From Callipepla californica brunnescens (taxonomy: Eukaryota > Chordata > Aves > Galliformes > Odontophoridae): a stretch of 64,000 nt of DNA. Under the pieces are notes generated by a model. The model worked only from the letters and a program-made list of their open reading frames with translations, ran no database searches and was not told the DNA's origin. Positions 13,101 through 25,715 of the stretch are shown piece after piece. The DNA is taken from positions 23,781,105-23,845,104 of the forward strand of contig JALIRH010000006.1 in the NCBI GenBank assembly GCA_023055505.1, given 5' to 3'. Made by a program: the position numbers and the translations under genes. Every line of letters starts with the position of its first letter. Within the stretch, counting starts at the first letter, position 1.

Positions 13101-13366
13101 TCACAAAATCACTAAAGCTGGAAAAGATCTCCAAGATTATCTAGTCCAGCTCTCCATCTACCATCAATGTTGGCAACTAAACCGTGTTAGTTAGTTCACA
13201 TCTCCACATTTCTTAACACCTCCAGGGAGGGTGGCTAGGATAGATTAGATAGGATAGAATAAATTAGAAAGGATAGCCCTTTCTAATGCCTGACCACTCT
13301 TTCAGAGAATATTTTTTTTTCTAGTATCTAATATGAACCTCCCCTGGTGCAACTTGAGGCCATTTC
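13101..13366 (-). mobile_element. CR1 LINE fragment, antisense
   Basis: Read on the minus strand this is the last ~270 bp of CR1. On the + strand it begins with TCACAAAATCACTAAAGCTG and GAAAAGATCTCCAAGATTATC, continues through CACCTCCAGGGAGGGTGG and AATGCCTGACCACTCTTTCAG, and ends in CAACTTGAGGCCATTTC. About 40 bp (roughly 13235-13275) that should hold the CR1 segment around CCTCCCTGGGCAGCC is replaced by an imperfect GATA-type repeat. The ATTCTATGA tail is missing, so the 3' end is truncated or decayed. Confidence 0.92.
13235..13276. repeat. Imperfect GGATAGA/TTAGAT repeat inside CR1
   Basis: Words such as AGGATAGATTAGATAGGATA recur across about 40 bp. The flanking CR1 sequence is interrupted here, so the repeat was inserted or expanded within the CR1 copy after it landed. 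Confidence 0.7.
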
Positions 13367-15270
13367 AGTATATTTCACACAATAGCCCTAAAGAACTAGA
13401 ATTTTATTTGATTATCAGAGGATGTCTGATATGCTTTTGGCCAAATAGTTTTACTGGTAAGCCTGCCTAGTGCTTAAGTGTAAAACGTAAAAAGATATGC
13501 ACCAGCAGGAAAAAAAACTTTACAATATTTTTTCCCCATTTTTTGCTCAGAAAATTCTCAGATACGTTTAGTACCATCTTCCTTAGTTTACATTAATCTG
13601 AAATATGGACTTAAGAAGGAATATTTTGAAGCTATGTTTAACTTTTCATTGCATTTAAGGAAACATTGTAGTTTAGAGTACATATGTCCCCTGCTTTTTT
13701 ACTATTTCTTTCAGCTGTGAATGGCCTTTCTTATTTTCAGCATTACTCACTAAATTATTCCCAAATCATTTATGTGTTTGTTAGGGTTACATTGTTATGA
13801 CCTTATGATTGTGATGAATTTGGGACATATGGAGACTGCTTTCCACCTGTGCCATGTTTTTCCTTTATCAGAAGATAATTTGAATATAAAACTGTTTTCT
13901 TCCCTGTGGAAATTTTCCACCATAAAGCTCCAAACACAGTCTGGTTTTCATGATGTCTTCATGTACCTTCAAGTACACAAAAAGCTTATAAACTTGAAGT
14001 ATATCAGGTGAAATTTACTGCAAATATCAGGCACTTCTTGAAACAAAATTCTTTTTTCCCCTGAAAAGCTTTATTGAAAAGCTGTTAAGACAAAACATCT
14101 TTAGCCAACCCTACTTTTTGTGCCTTAAATGTCTAACCTGTCAGTCATGATAGTACTGACTCAAATGTTTCTCTGTATGAGATGAGGCCACTGGGGTTGT
14201 GTGACTCAATGTGAGCCTCAGAAAGAGTAGTTCCTCCTTTCAGAGAGAAATTCAGTAAGAAAATGAAATATATATGAGACTTTCTCTTTAAGAGGGGATT
14301 TAGTACCAGAGCATACAAATCTTTATATCCATAAGGCAACTGAGGAAGAACAGAGGGCACGTGACTGTGCTCAACTCGGGGTTCTTCAGAAAACACACTG
14401 TTTCACAGTGAAGAACTTCATGACTACAACCTGGAATGAAAATGTAACTTGCATTCCTCAAAATCCAGGTGGAGATCCTGGAAGCAATTAAAAGAATTGA
14501 GCAAAATATTCTGCCCCAAGTGTGTGAAGTGCAACCTAGCTCTTTTGTGAAGTGAGAGCCTTTTTACACAGAAAGACTTAAATGTTACATAGATCTTGGG
14601 AAAAAAAGTTTTAGTATGAGTTATATTGCTTAAAATGAAAGTGTTTTACCTGGTGAGCTGATTAACATTTGATACGGAGAAAGAACAAAGGAATTTCAAC
14701 AACCTAGTTACTCATGGGATATTCCAATAAGCTGCTTGGAAACCTACCTCACAAAGCATGTTTTGGGGTGCAACGGACTCTGTCGTGTTTCTGAAGGGTT
14801 TGAAGATCTTGAGAGAGATAAGAAGAAAGTGCACTTAAATATTGACGTTCCTTCGTCCTAATATTTATTTTTACACTCAGAATTAGTTTTACTAAAATAC
14901 TTATTTTAACTTCCAAGTACGGATATACCTCTTCCTCAGTACAAACACTGTGGGATAGAAAAAGCTGCCAGGAGCAAGACCGTTGCCTTAACAAGACTCA
15001 GTTCATAAATGTGACTCTCTCCCCCATCAACATTTGTAATGTTTAAGCATGTCCTTCTAGAATATACAGTGTTTAATAAGTTCATTAAAGCAAAAAATAC
15101 CTTGGTATGTCTTTCTGAAACTTTGAAATAGTTTGGAATTTAGGCTGGGACCCTACTCAGTCCTTTGTCCCAGAGGACCAGAAAGGGTACTGTGCAGAAG
15201 TGGTCTGGACGAATAAGAAGTGAAAGATAGGTTTCTTGTGCCCTTAATTTATTTAGTGTCCTTAATTTTC
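13367..15270. other. Non-coding DNA, nothing recognised
   Basis: There is no coding frame with family resemblance and no transposon ends. Composition is AT-rich throughout. Confidence 0.5.
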
Positions 15271-15294
15271 TTTTTTTTTTTTTTTTTTTTTTTT
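15271..15294. repeat. T24 homopolymer
   Basis: Twenty-four consecutive T on the + strand, the longest homopolymer in the window, followed by GGTGTGTGTATT. No retrotransposon body is recognisable on either side. Confidence 0.95.
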
Positions 15295-15721
15295 GGTGTG
15301 TGTATTATGTGCTGACTTGTTCATTCTTTTCATACACGTTTAAAGATTAATGGTTTCTTACTGGAGAGGGAAGCAAACATGCAAAGACAGACATTCTCAT
15401 TAATTATCTGCATTTCTGTTTCTGACTCAGTAGCCTCACAGCAAAGCTTTGCACCTAATATTTAATTTATGTCACAATGCATTTTCCTTGGAACAATAGT
15501 ATAGGATCTTTATTTTAATAGAACCTCTAATTTTACAGTTATTTCAGGAATGTATATAATGACAGGAAAGACAAAGACTTAGCCTTTAAATTCTCCACAG
15601 TGTCTCCTATTTAGAAATTTGTCTTTATTGTAGGCAGCAGCAGAACTGAAGAATGTGCAGAGGTAGTACTACATTCAGCTTTTGTTTTGATGGCATTGTT
15701 GCCAGCATTGTTCTAGGTGTC

Positions 15722-15763
15722 ATGCAAATGTTAGTCTTATGCAAATATTAGTCTTATGCAAAT
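15722..15763 (+). promoter_or_regulatory. Three octamer (POU) motifs in 17-bp tandem array
   Basis: The exact octamer ATGCAAAT, the classical binding site of POU-domain factors (OCT1/OCT2/OCT4 family), occurs at 15722-15729, 15739-15746 and 15756-15763. The copies are spaced exactly 17 bp apart in the same orientation. The intervening sequence is nearly identical (unit ATGCAAATATTAGTCTT), so the array arose by local tandem duplication. Seventeen bp is about 1.6 helical turns, so neighbouring sites do not lie on the same DNA face. Binding is inferred from the motif only. Confidence 0.6.
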
Positions 15764-18530
15764 ATTAAATAATCAAATTATATCCATGGCTGATAGTCAC
15801 ATTGACCCATATTTATGTGGAACATAAAGACATTATGTGAGCACAGTGCATGAAGTGCACAAAATGAAATTGAATTTGCATCTCAAGCAGATACTTGAAT
15901 TCAAAGATATGAATGGACACTGAAGGGAGATTGCTTGGCAAAAAAGAGTGAAGGAAATTGTTGGGTGAATAACGTCTTATCAGTACTTCTGCTCTGAAAA
16001 TGGTAAACCCAACAGCCAATCTCTATATATTATCTACCGTACAGCCATGCTAATCTGAGTTTTAGCCAGGATTTGAAAGGTAGGTCAAAGTCTGACCAAA
16101 TATCAAATTAAAAAAAATTAAAAGAGTACCAAGAAAAGTTTTTTTGAAAAAACAGTTGCACTTGACTGATATTTTTTCATACACTGCATTAAAATGAATC
16201 CCAGACATATCAGTGAATATTAAAGAGCAGAGTGTAGTTCAGTGCAATTGAGAATAGGAATGTAGTGGGAGAGGAAGAGCCTAGTAGACTTCCCAAAGTC
16301 TGGATCATGAGCTAGGTAGCTTGAAAGCATAGCATAATTCTTATGAAATGTACTTGTTTCCACAGGACTATCACTGCTGTTGTTTATACAGTGTGCTTTT
16401 AGGAGTGTGAGTGTAAAATGTGGAACTGTATCCCAACAGCAGAAAAACAGGAGACAAATACCTGTGGTTATTCTCTGCACTTATTTGCTCCTGCCTTCCT
16501 GTGTTTGTATGTCCATCTCAATGTGGACGATAGAAGTGACATGAAGAATCTAGGAGATGTCACAGCTTCCATCTTTTGCATATGGAAAGAATGGATCAAA
16601 TACTGCTTCCCTAGGAGTCTGTTGAGTCTATGAGGCAAAATACCTTTAGATCTGGCAGAGGGTCATGCTGTCTCCGTGGCACACTGATGGCAGAGCTGCT
16701 GGTGTATGAAGGCATCGTTCCCATGGCCACATTATCATTTCATGATGTGCCACCACAGCTCTACACCTATGCCTGAAATTTCTGTGCCGCTGTTTCCTTA
16801 CTAAAATTTTGTGAGGAAATTGTGCTTTATGGGACAAATGACAGAAAATCTTTCATCTACTGGAAAAAGAATCCAACTCAGGGACCTGTCTGAGAACTGA
16901 CTGGAAGCTCTGCTTGAAGCTCCTGTGAAGCAAGGAGCATGTGCACAGGTGTGTACAACTTGGCATAAATAAAATGTCAGGTAGAGACATTTTTTGGGGA
17001 GGCTGAGATCCTGCCAGGTGTCAGTGAGGCAGAGAACTGTACTAGCACTTTCTTTTGGCCTCACAGTAAGGAAAAGCAGCATCTCCAAAGCTAAAGCACA
17101 GGTGTGAGTTTGCTTGGGATTCCAAATTACCTTTTGGTTAGTAGCTGTTGGCCACTGGCTTGTGCGGACAAGTTTGTGTGTTTTCCTTTCCTTTAAGTCA
17201 TTCTCTTAAAAAGAATAGCAGCACATTTAAAAAGTGTTGTATCTCTGAAGGTAATACATCTTCTTCGAGAACAGCTCTTAGAATGAATGTGGGAGTCACA
17301 AAAACATTTCAGCACTGCTTTTATTTGGAATGTGATTAGACATCCTTTATTCCTTCAGTGATGTGTGTATTTCTCAGTTGTATTTTTCTTCCATCTACAT
17401 ATACATGACTCTGGATGGTGGTCCACGATTGTAAAACAGATTTCTCAAGCACTCTGAAGGACTGTTCAGAAAGAGCACTGTAGTGTATGCTCTCATACTG
17501 ATGGCAAAATCTTAATGGTGCCTATAAATAACTAATTGCTGTGACGTTTCAGTAATAAGTATTTTGTTTCTGTTCACACAGCATCTGGATTTGGGATAAT
17601 ACTGTTCAACTTTTATTCATTCTTGTGATGCAGAATCTTATTCTCTCGCAAGTAGAAAGATGCAGAAATTAGAAAGCAATGTGTTGGTTCCTACCCTAAC
17701 CTAGGCAGAGAACAATACTGCATGCAAAATTAAATTGTAAGCCTTTGTTGTGGGTTTGTGCATTAACTTCAGTTTAGTGATTTAGAACTATTTAGGTCTT
17801 AATGAAGAAAAATAATGCTTTGAAGTTACTGGCAGGTGTTGTTTTTTCTTTCTTTTCTATTGGAGTTGTATTATGGAGAAAGGGGAGTATTTACTAGAAG
17901 TATAACCATATGAACAGTGAATGACCAATAACAGCATTTTAATTGTCTAACCTTCCATTTTTGCTTTGTGTACAACTCTCAAATGTATTGAGTTGATTGA
18001 CTTCATTGTACTGGAACGTGTGTACAGAAATACTGGTATGGGTGTGTACTGATGTCTATACATACGTGTCTGTGTGTTTCTGTTAAGGTATTGAACTTGA
18101 GAAACACTCTATGTTAACTCTGCATAATAGTGAGAATGGTTTATAACAGAAATGTTGTAACTTGCAGATGAATGAGAGCTAACATAAACAGACCTGTGAA
18201 AAGTGTGGCAATCATTTTTGCCCGTGAAATAAAGATTCTGAAAATAAGGTAACAGGAATGTGTCTAATTTTGCACTGCATTAAATTTTTTATTAAACTTT
18301 TAGATAATTTTTTGTTTATCTTTTAGGTAATCTTTAGTTTAAGACCAAATACACTCTTATGGGGTTTCTTATGTTTCTTTTGAATTTCAGAGGCATTAGA
18401 TGATGGCAGATGAAAATGAAGAAAATTGTCATAACTTTTGTGGCTTTGACCCAACATTTGATTCTTTCCGTCATATATAGGAGTATTTCCCTTTCTGATC
18501 TGCAGAAGTAGGTGCTGTCCAAATTAAATA
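15764..18530. other. Non-coding DNA, nothing recognised
   Basis: This includes the stretch at about 16640-17100, which is somewhat GC-richer and open on the minus strand for up to 95 codons in two overlapping frames. The peptides are not protein-like and match no family I know. AATAAA-type words occur (for example near 16968) but without gene context. Confidence 0.45.
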
Positions 18531-18601
18531 TTATGCATATGAAATGTACATGTTGTCAAGATGTTTCTCAAATGAGGTAAATGTAGTTTATGCATATGAA
18601 A
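18531..18601 (+). promoter_or_regulatory. Paired TTATGCATATGAAA motifs
   Basis: The 14-mer TTATGCATATGAAA occurs exactly twice, at 18531-18544 and 18588-18601, 57 bp apart and in the same orientation. The core ATGCATATG resembles palindromic POU-dimer sites (ATGCATATGCAT type). The sequence between copies is not duplicated, so this is not a simple tandem duplication. Function is inferred from motif likeness only. Confidence 0.4.
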
Positions 18602-21600
18602 GCCACTCTGCAAAATGGAGGGAAGGTTTTCCTGCTCACCTTTTGATCTCTTCCAAATAAGTGACAGAGATGCATTTAGCTATAGTAAGACTTTAGGGAA
18701 AACGATTACAAATTAACTGCATTTAGTCAGCATTTCATTTACAAGTGGCTCCTGCAGATTTTATGTGATGTGTGAATTCATAAGAAGTAATTCTTATAAC
18801 GAAATAATTTTTATTGTGGTGTATCAGAGCTCTTACATAATGGTACAGAATATGGGCTGATAAGCAGGTGCTTTTTAAAGATTGTGGAAGTCTGAAGGAA
18901 GAGTGAAATTTTCTAAGGCAGTAAAAATATGAATGCTTCAGGGCAGCTTTCCTCATTTACACTACTGATTCATGTTGTGTTACTAAGCTTTATCTGTCAA
19001 ACTTAGGTGCTGTCTCCCTTTTAAAAATAAAGTGATTTTTAATGTGAAGTGGATCAGAAATTAATTCTGAGAACAGCGTCATTGTGTACATGTGCTTGTC
19101 ATGTGAGCTCTGTGGAAGGAGGTATGAAGCATTTGGGGACACTGGCCAGGAGGTGTTACGTGACCACTCAGTGCCCTGGGTGCAGCTGCTGAGTGACTGT
19201 GTCTGTACTTTGGTCATTCATCAGAAGATCAGATCTTTACAGAAGAGTAAAGGGTATTGTCACTCATTTTAATCTGATGCTGTCATCTAGTCAGGCAGCA
19301 AACTTTAGTGGAAGGTCTACACAGGAATCTGAAATGACCAGCTTCAGAGGCTTCATACTGTGTGTTATTGATGCAAACTAAACTTAGTTTGGTGATGTAA
19401 AAAGCTTTTAGTATACATTTCTTAGACCTGAAGGAAAATCAAGCACTTCAGTAAAAGTAGTGCTGTATCTGGGTTGTCTTTTTGGGGTTGCCATGACACC
19501 TGAGTAAGTACTTCTCTTTTCAAATGTATTATTTCAGAAACCTTTTAAGATGACTATTTTTGCTTTAAAACCAAAGCTGTGCTAAATCTGAAGCTGTGAT
19601 CTTGAATATGAGAAATTCTTGAGTTTCCTGTATTTATTTATGACTGATATTTTTGGTGGACAACTGTGTTTTGTGATGTAGGGGTTTTTATATATAGAAC
19701 TTGGTGTTGTATAGTTTTTCGAGCTGTACCATTAAACTGTGTGTTCTGGGAGGAAATATTTTAATATACTAAGCTTATAAAACTGATTCATTTTCATTTT
19801 AGCTCAAGCTGAGTTTTCTAGCATGAACTGAATGGCAGTGTGTACAGCAAATTTATTGCCTGTAGCAGATTTAGACTATCTACAGCACTGCCAGTGGTAA
19901 AAGGAGAGCTGGATTTGCCCTGTGTATTAGCAGGAGCATGCAAGTTTTCAGCAGTCTTGCCTCTCTTACCTAGTTTGTCTTGTACCTTCAGGCATGAAGA
20001 TTCTCCTCATGGATTAGAATGTTTGAATGCAAAATCAAAGCTGTTGAGAAATATTTTTCTTGTAGAAAGTAATGGGTAGGAAATGCACCATTGTACACCT
20101 ATGAAGTTAATGATGGGATGGAGATTTCAAATGCATGTTGATTTTTGTGAATCTACAGCTGTGACCTCCATCGCTTCTCTCTCTTTAAGGGCTATTCTAG
20201 AACCAACTCACACGTTCTTAAAAGACCATTCAGGTTAGGGGAATAAGAACTTTTTACAATCTCAGTTAGTTGAAGAAAGGCATTGTTACTGAAAAGAAAA
20301 AAAACAACAAAAACAGCAACTATGAAACATTTGTTTACCACCTACTTAAAAGTTAATTGTACTTTAGGCAGTGGTTTGGGAGTTACAGAAGCAGGTGATG
20401 TCCCAGAACCAAGCTGACATTTTGAGCATAGTCTGATACCAGTCTCCCTCTCTTAAACATATAATCTGCACTGTTCTGGGGACCAGTATTATGGTCTCAG
20501 CTCCATGGAATGAGCTGTTGCAATAGATGGGCAAGGCTGAGCAGTGGTATCTTTTGCTATGTGTTTCCATGAGGCAGGAAGGGCTGTGATCTTGTGTGAT
20601 AGTACCTTTATGCTTCTGAGTGTCTGCCTTGGAATTGTCCAGTAAACCTTAGAGAATTGTGTTCAAGGTGCTACACCAGAAACCTCCATTGCCTGTCTAT
20701 TTCAAACTAGTGATATGCTAAAAATGAGCAGGGCTGGTGTAGGGATCAGGTCTCGAGGTCTACTCATTTCTGATGGAGGAGGAGCAGACTGAATGAAGTG
20801 GTGACTAGCTTGATTAAATGTATGTGAAATACAGGTAAAATATGAGGACAGATTGTGGTCATCTAATTATAAAATGAGTGATGGGTATTCAGTGGGAGAG
20901 TGAAAGAAAATGCACACAAATGATTACCTGTAGTCTGAAGGAACCCTCTGATTAAATGTCAACTTCCACATGACAGCACGTAGGCTTCCCAGACTGGAAC
21001 AGACACTGCACTTAGCTCTGCTAAGCTGAAAGAGGGGCAGCCTGCTGAAAGTAGCTCAGCTCACACTGTGTCTTTTGCATACAGAAGTGCCTTCTGGTAT
21101 CTCATTAGGAAACATTGCCCTACTTTTCTGTAACCTGCAGCTCAAAATGCTCTCAAATTGATGGATATTCTGCATGGAATCAGGGGATGAGCAGTGATAG
21201 TAGCCAGAGTTCCTATGTTTTGGAAACAAAACTGGAGACCTGCAGTACTATCTAGGGAAGTTTCCGTGCCTGGGAACAATCCTGGGAAATGGAAATGCTC
21301 CTGCTGATTCTGCAGAAGAAAGAAAAATTGAGAAAACGGAAATATATGGCCCCAGAGGGAGCCCTTTACAAACATGTAATTCTAAATGTGATTCTACAGC
21401 CCAAGTTTTGCTGGATTTCAGGTTCTTTTCTTTTGTTTGTTTGCAACTTGGTATTTTCCTGTTTTCTTTTTATTATCCAATCCAGTCTCCATGGATTAAT
21501 ATCCATGATGACAAATTTGTGTTGACATACGATACTATTTGTTGTAAACTTAAAAAATGTTGCGGTCTTCTACAGTGTTTTTAAGCATGCTAGTCCATGT

Positions 21601-21940
21601 GCATGGACCTTGCCAATTTGTAAACAGAACAAAGCACTGATCTATAAATCAAAACAAATCAAGCACTGTTAGTTTACATTATATAAACTTTGAAATGGTC
21701 TGCTTGTGAAACTACAATAGATTTGTTTTCTTTAGCAAATTGGCAAACAGTGTTATGTTTAATGACTGGCAGATTATAATACGATACCAACTCTGCAAAT
21801 TCAGGGACATATTTGGACCTTCAGCTGTGTGAATTTTCAGTACAGCTCATTCAATTATTTTCAGCTAAATAGTAAGTGAACAAGACATTTAATGTTTAGA
21901 AAGCCAACTTCTCTAGTCAGTGAAAAGTGGCAGTTTTCTC
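18602..21940. other. Non-coding DNA, nothing recognised
   Basis: There is no gene, transposon or long simple repeat. An A/AAC-rich patch lies near 20297-20322. Short open frames in this interval show no family resemblance. Confidence 0.5.
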
Positions 21941-21945
21941 CACAA
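21941..21945. repeat. Target-site duplication CACAA, left
   Basis: CACAA directly precedes the TG of the LTR and is repeated exactly after its terminal CA at 22517-22521. A 5-bp duplication is typical of ERVL-type (class III) and some class II integrations. Confidence 0.9.
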
Positions 21946-22516
21946 TGTCATGGTTTTATGATTTTTGTTGTATTGTTGATATTCCACATCATAACATCAT
22001 ATGGTGTACTGGGAGTTAGAGAGTTAATGCTACAGCTCTGTGGATCATCCATAGCTATGGATATACCTGTCTCAAAAGAGAGGGAGAACTACATACCCCA
22101 GAGGACTTCGCGATACTTTGTATTTTTACGGGTTTTCTTCTCAGAGGGAAAAAGAAAAAAACTGTCTGTGTACACAGGACACTCTTTCCTTTGGGATCGA
22201 CTCAGCAGTGGGTGATCGCTGCAGTATCACCTTCAGCGTTAGCGTAAGGCCTTTGGTTTATCGGACACTCTCTCTTGCTCATTTTATTTGATTCATTAGG
22301 CTCAATTCCAATTATATTGTATTATATTGTGTTATTTTACTTTCTGATATCTTATTTAGTAAATTAGCTTTCCAGCTCATATCATTGCCGCTGTTTTGTT
22401 TTGGGGCCCATCTCCCTTTTCCCTTTCCCCCTTCCCCTTGTCCAGGGTGTGGGCCTGTGGGTCTCCTTCCTCAGTTGTCATGGAACTGGGCCGAACCAGC
22501 CCACAAACCGTTGACA
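21946..22516 (+). mobile_element. Solo LTR of an endogenous retrovirus (ERVL-like)
   Basis: This 571-bp element starts with TGTCA and ends with TGACA, so it has the TG...CA termini and short terminal inverted repeat of a retroviral LTR. It is flanked by a perfect 5-bp duplication (CACAA). No internal retroviral region or second LTR is present, so it is a solo LTR left by recombination between the two LTRs of a provirus. It keeps about 11 CpG dinucleotides, for example in CTTCGCGA and CAGCGTTAGCG, in an otherwise CpG-poor region. A C/T-rich segment of CCCTTTCC type lies near the 3' end. The 5-bp duplication points to ERVL. I believe it belongs to a known chicken LTR family but cannot name it with certainty. 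Orientation is tentative, because no polyadenylation signal of AATAAA type is visible. Confidence 0.88.
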
Positions 22517-22521
22517 CACAA
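22517..22521. repeat. Target-site duplication CACAA, right
   Basis: This is an exact copy of 21941-21945 on the other side of the solo LTR. Confidence 0.9.
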
Positions 22522-23830
22522 TTAGAAATATAGTGCTAGACTCCATTCTGCAGTGGTTTTAAATAAGTGTATTTAAACAATACACAGAAAATGATATTGT
22601 TTTCTGCTGATAATAAAAGGTGATGATGTGACCAGCTTGGATTAGATGCTGAACTTTTAGACAAGAAAATTTAGGTAAGAAAAATACAGCCTTTCTTATT
22701 CAGTAGTTCTCTTTTCCATTTCTCCAATGATGCTGCTCATGATGTTGACCAGAAGTAATGTGATAAAAGTTTAGTCAAACATATTCAGGGAATGTGTCAT
22801 CTTCTACAAAGTTTGTGTTCTACACAAGATAGCAGTGATGCTACTTCTTTAAAGTGTCCCATAGAAAGTATTATCTGTTTTTGGGGTATTTCTTTTAATA
22901 GACTCTGTTAGAACTGTCTCTAGTTTTCTGCCATGCATCAGTCACAGGAAAGACTAAAATGAAAGCGGGAGACTTGAGCAGAATAAAATCAGAAATCTGT
23001 TTCTAGTTTTCTGACAGAAATTCTTTCAGTCACTGGAAAATAGGAGGAAGGAAAAAGAAGCTTGGATTTACTTCACTCAGCAGTCCAGCTTCAAAGACTC
23101 ACAAGGCAGAGAAAAATATGCATGACTGGCAGTCTGGCATAAGGGGAAGATAATAAAAGTTGATATAATAAGTGTGTTTTGTATAACATCTTTGGATGGC
23201 TGCATAACATAAGGATTATAAATGTTTGAGACGTGTTCCTAGACTTCTGTAGCTGTTTTCATATATTATGCAGTATTTATTGTAACAGGCACAAGGTATA
23301 AATTTTTCCCTCTTACAATTCAGTGTATGTATTTGGAAAGAATTTAAAGTATACCCAATTATAATAATTCTTCAAAACAATGAAGCTAGTTTCAATACAG
23401 AATAATGGTTCTTCTGGAAAAGAAAACTGAAAAAACACGATGACTCTCCAGCCATATAGATAATATTTGACATTGACCTTTCTACTGTCCAGTGTCTAAA
23501 AATCACATATCTCGCCTTCGGTTACATTTAACATTCTATCCTTGTTCAGTGAGCTGTAGTAAACAGATGTGGATGGGCAGACCTAGGCTGGCATCTTAGT
23601 GCCCAGACAATTGTTCTCAATAATTTCCTCCCATTCCTCTATGGGATGTGGGATTGAACCAAAAAGAGCAGAAAATTGACAAATTTGTAGGTCAAGATAA
23701 AGTGGGAATGGGAAAAAATAATAATAAAGTTAATCGTTACTTTGGAGAAACTCCTCATATCCCATTTCCAGTATAATATACCATCTGAGCTAATTCTGCA
23801 ATCAGTTTAGCAGCAGGGTGGTTTTCTTTC
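22522..23830. other. Non-coding DNA, nothing recognised
   Basis: AT-rich DNA without coding frames of note or recognisable repeats. Confidence 0.5.
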
Positions 23831-23847
23831 TTTTTTTTTTTTTTTTT
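23831..23847. repeat. T17 homopolymer
   Basis: Seventeen consecutive T preceded by TTTCTTTC. Confidence 0.9.
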
Positions 23848-25715
23848 GTCAGTTAGCAGTAAACATTTTTAGCAGTCAGAAATGGTTAGTTAACTTATCA
23901 ACAAAGCTAGGAAAGTTTAGAGTCATCTTGACATCAGTTTTTGTCACTCTTCAAATATCCAAAAGTCTGCTAGGATGTCCAATTTTCCTAAGCTTCCATG
24001 TCTGAATTATTTGATTTTGGATCAAATATCCCCAAAATTGAGTTGAGTAAGTGGAAATAATCCTGGAAAAATACATTTTTCATGCCAGTAGGAATCTTGA
24101 TTCATTAGGTTTCATTGTTTTGTGAAGACATTGATTACATTTTCTGGTTTGGAGACAGAGTTTGTACAAATGTCCTTGATATTTTTTGTGGAGCCTGAAG
24201 AGGACCACTTATCTGTTGTACCTGAAGTGACTTAAAAATGCAGCAGTAAATAAGCACATAAAAAGCACCTTGAAAGAAACAGTAGCTATTCCACTTATTT
24301 ATTTTCTTATTACTTGACAGGAGCTCCTAAAACAAATCACCAATGTCAAAGTGGTAATTACGTTTAGACTTCTTTGTTCTCAGTTAAAAGTGATTTGTCA
24401 TTAAACAAAATCAAAGGCTGCCATTTAGTTCAAGTACAGACAAAATGTACTTGTATAATAAGCTATGCACACTCATATTTTAGGCTGTCTTTAATCACAT
24501 TGTGAAATCTAGATTTATAAAAACACACATAATAGAGAATTGGAGCATTAGTATCCTTTGTTCTTAAATTTCAATTACATAATCTCATTTCCTTTTGATT
24601 CAGTAGAAGTAATTATGTCCATCATACTGGTGGTCAGTCCCCAGTCCCAGCGTGTGCTGCTACTTACTTCAGAAATACAATTCACCACAGATGCTTAAGT
24701 ATCTATTTAAAAAACAACAAAGGTCATCACTCAGTCACTACAAAAGAAAAATCTTAGCATAGGAACAAGAAAGAATAAATTATGTTTTTCATCTGTGTAA
24801 GCATAAACCATGGCTTTCTCTGGTGGACCAAAACAAAAAATAATATCCCTATGGGACAAATTCATAATGATTAATTCTTTTCCTATATGTGGTCAAAGAA
24901 ACTGAGGAACAGCTTTACCATAGTAGAAAAGTAATCTGGAAGCTCAGAGCAAATTTCTAACTCATACTACTTCAAAGTTCCAACAATGCGTAGTCCATCT
25001 GCATAACTGTGCATATGTTCATGTAAAATACATTGAGTCTCATAATCTTGGCAATACTCTAGGCTTTGTAATTCTCAGAACTCTCACACTTTCTGCTTCA
25101 CTGTTATTTGAAAAAAAAAAAAATATGATTGTAACTTATAAAATGCCACAAATTGGTGTAATTTATCTGACTTCAGAGGAACTGAATACATGTGGGCACG
25201 CACCTAGTTATGTGCCTATTTTTTACTATTAAACTTCTATTTTATTGCAATATTGAAATAGTTTAATGTGACCAGTGCTTCATATAGTTCTGGATGACTA
25301 AGAAAACTATGGGTAGAATATTTTGTTTCCCTTGGCATCTCAAAAAAGTAAAATCTATTGTGACTTCTCCCAGGAAAGATTAACAAAGAGCAGTATTTGT
25401 GGAAAACACATCATAACATTTTCTTTTGTAGGAATCATCATGAGTTTCAGTACTGATGTTTACACATTGTACAGCTCACAGGTGAAAAGATGTTATTTCA
25501 AGGCGATTTATCCAATGAATGAATGCATCGTGCTGTTTGAATTATAAAGTTCATAGGGAAGCAGGCTCAGTGCTGCAAAACTATGTAAGTTCTGCTTCCT
25601 CTTTGCCTTATTGCTCATATACATGACTAACTCAAGAACATCCTTTGAAAGAACGCCACCTTGTTACCCCTGAATTACACACAACTCTCGAGTAGGTGGT
25701 CAGGCATCAAATAAT
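23848..25715. other. Non-coding DNA
   Basis: An A13 run is at 25111-25123. The part at about 24320-24440 has clustered words such as GTCAAAGTGGTAATTACG, AACAAATCAC and TGTCATTAAAC, similar in flavour to conserved enhancers, but conservation is unknown. No gene is seen. Confidence 0.4.

Noticed and set aside
21892..22215. 107-codon open frame at the start of the LTR
   Set aside because: It begins outside the LTR and crosses its boundary. It is not a retroviral protein.
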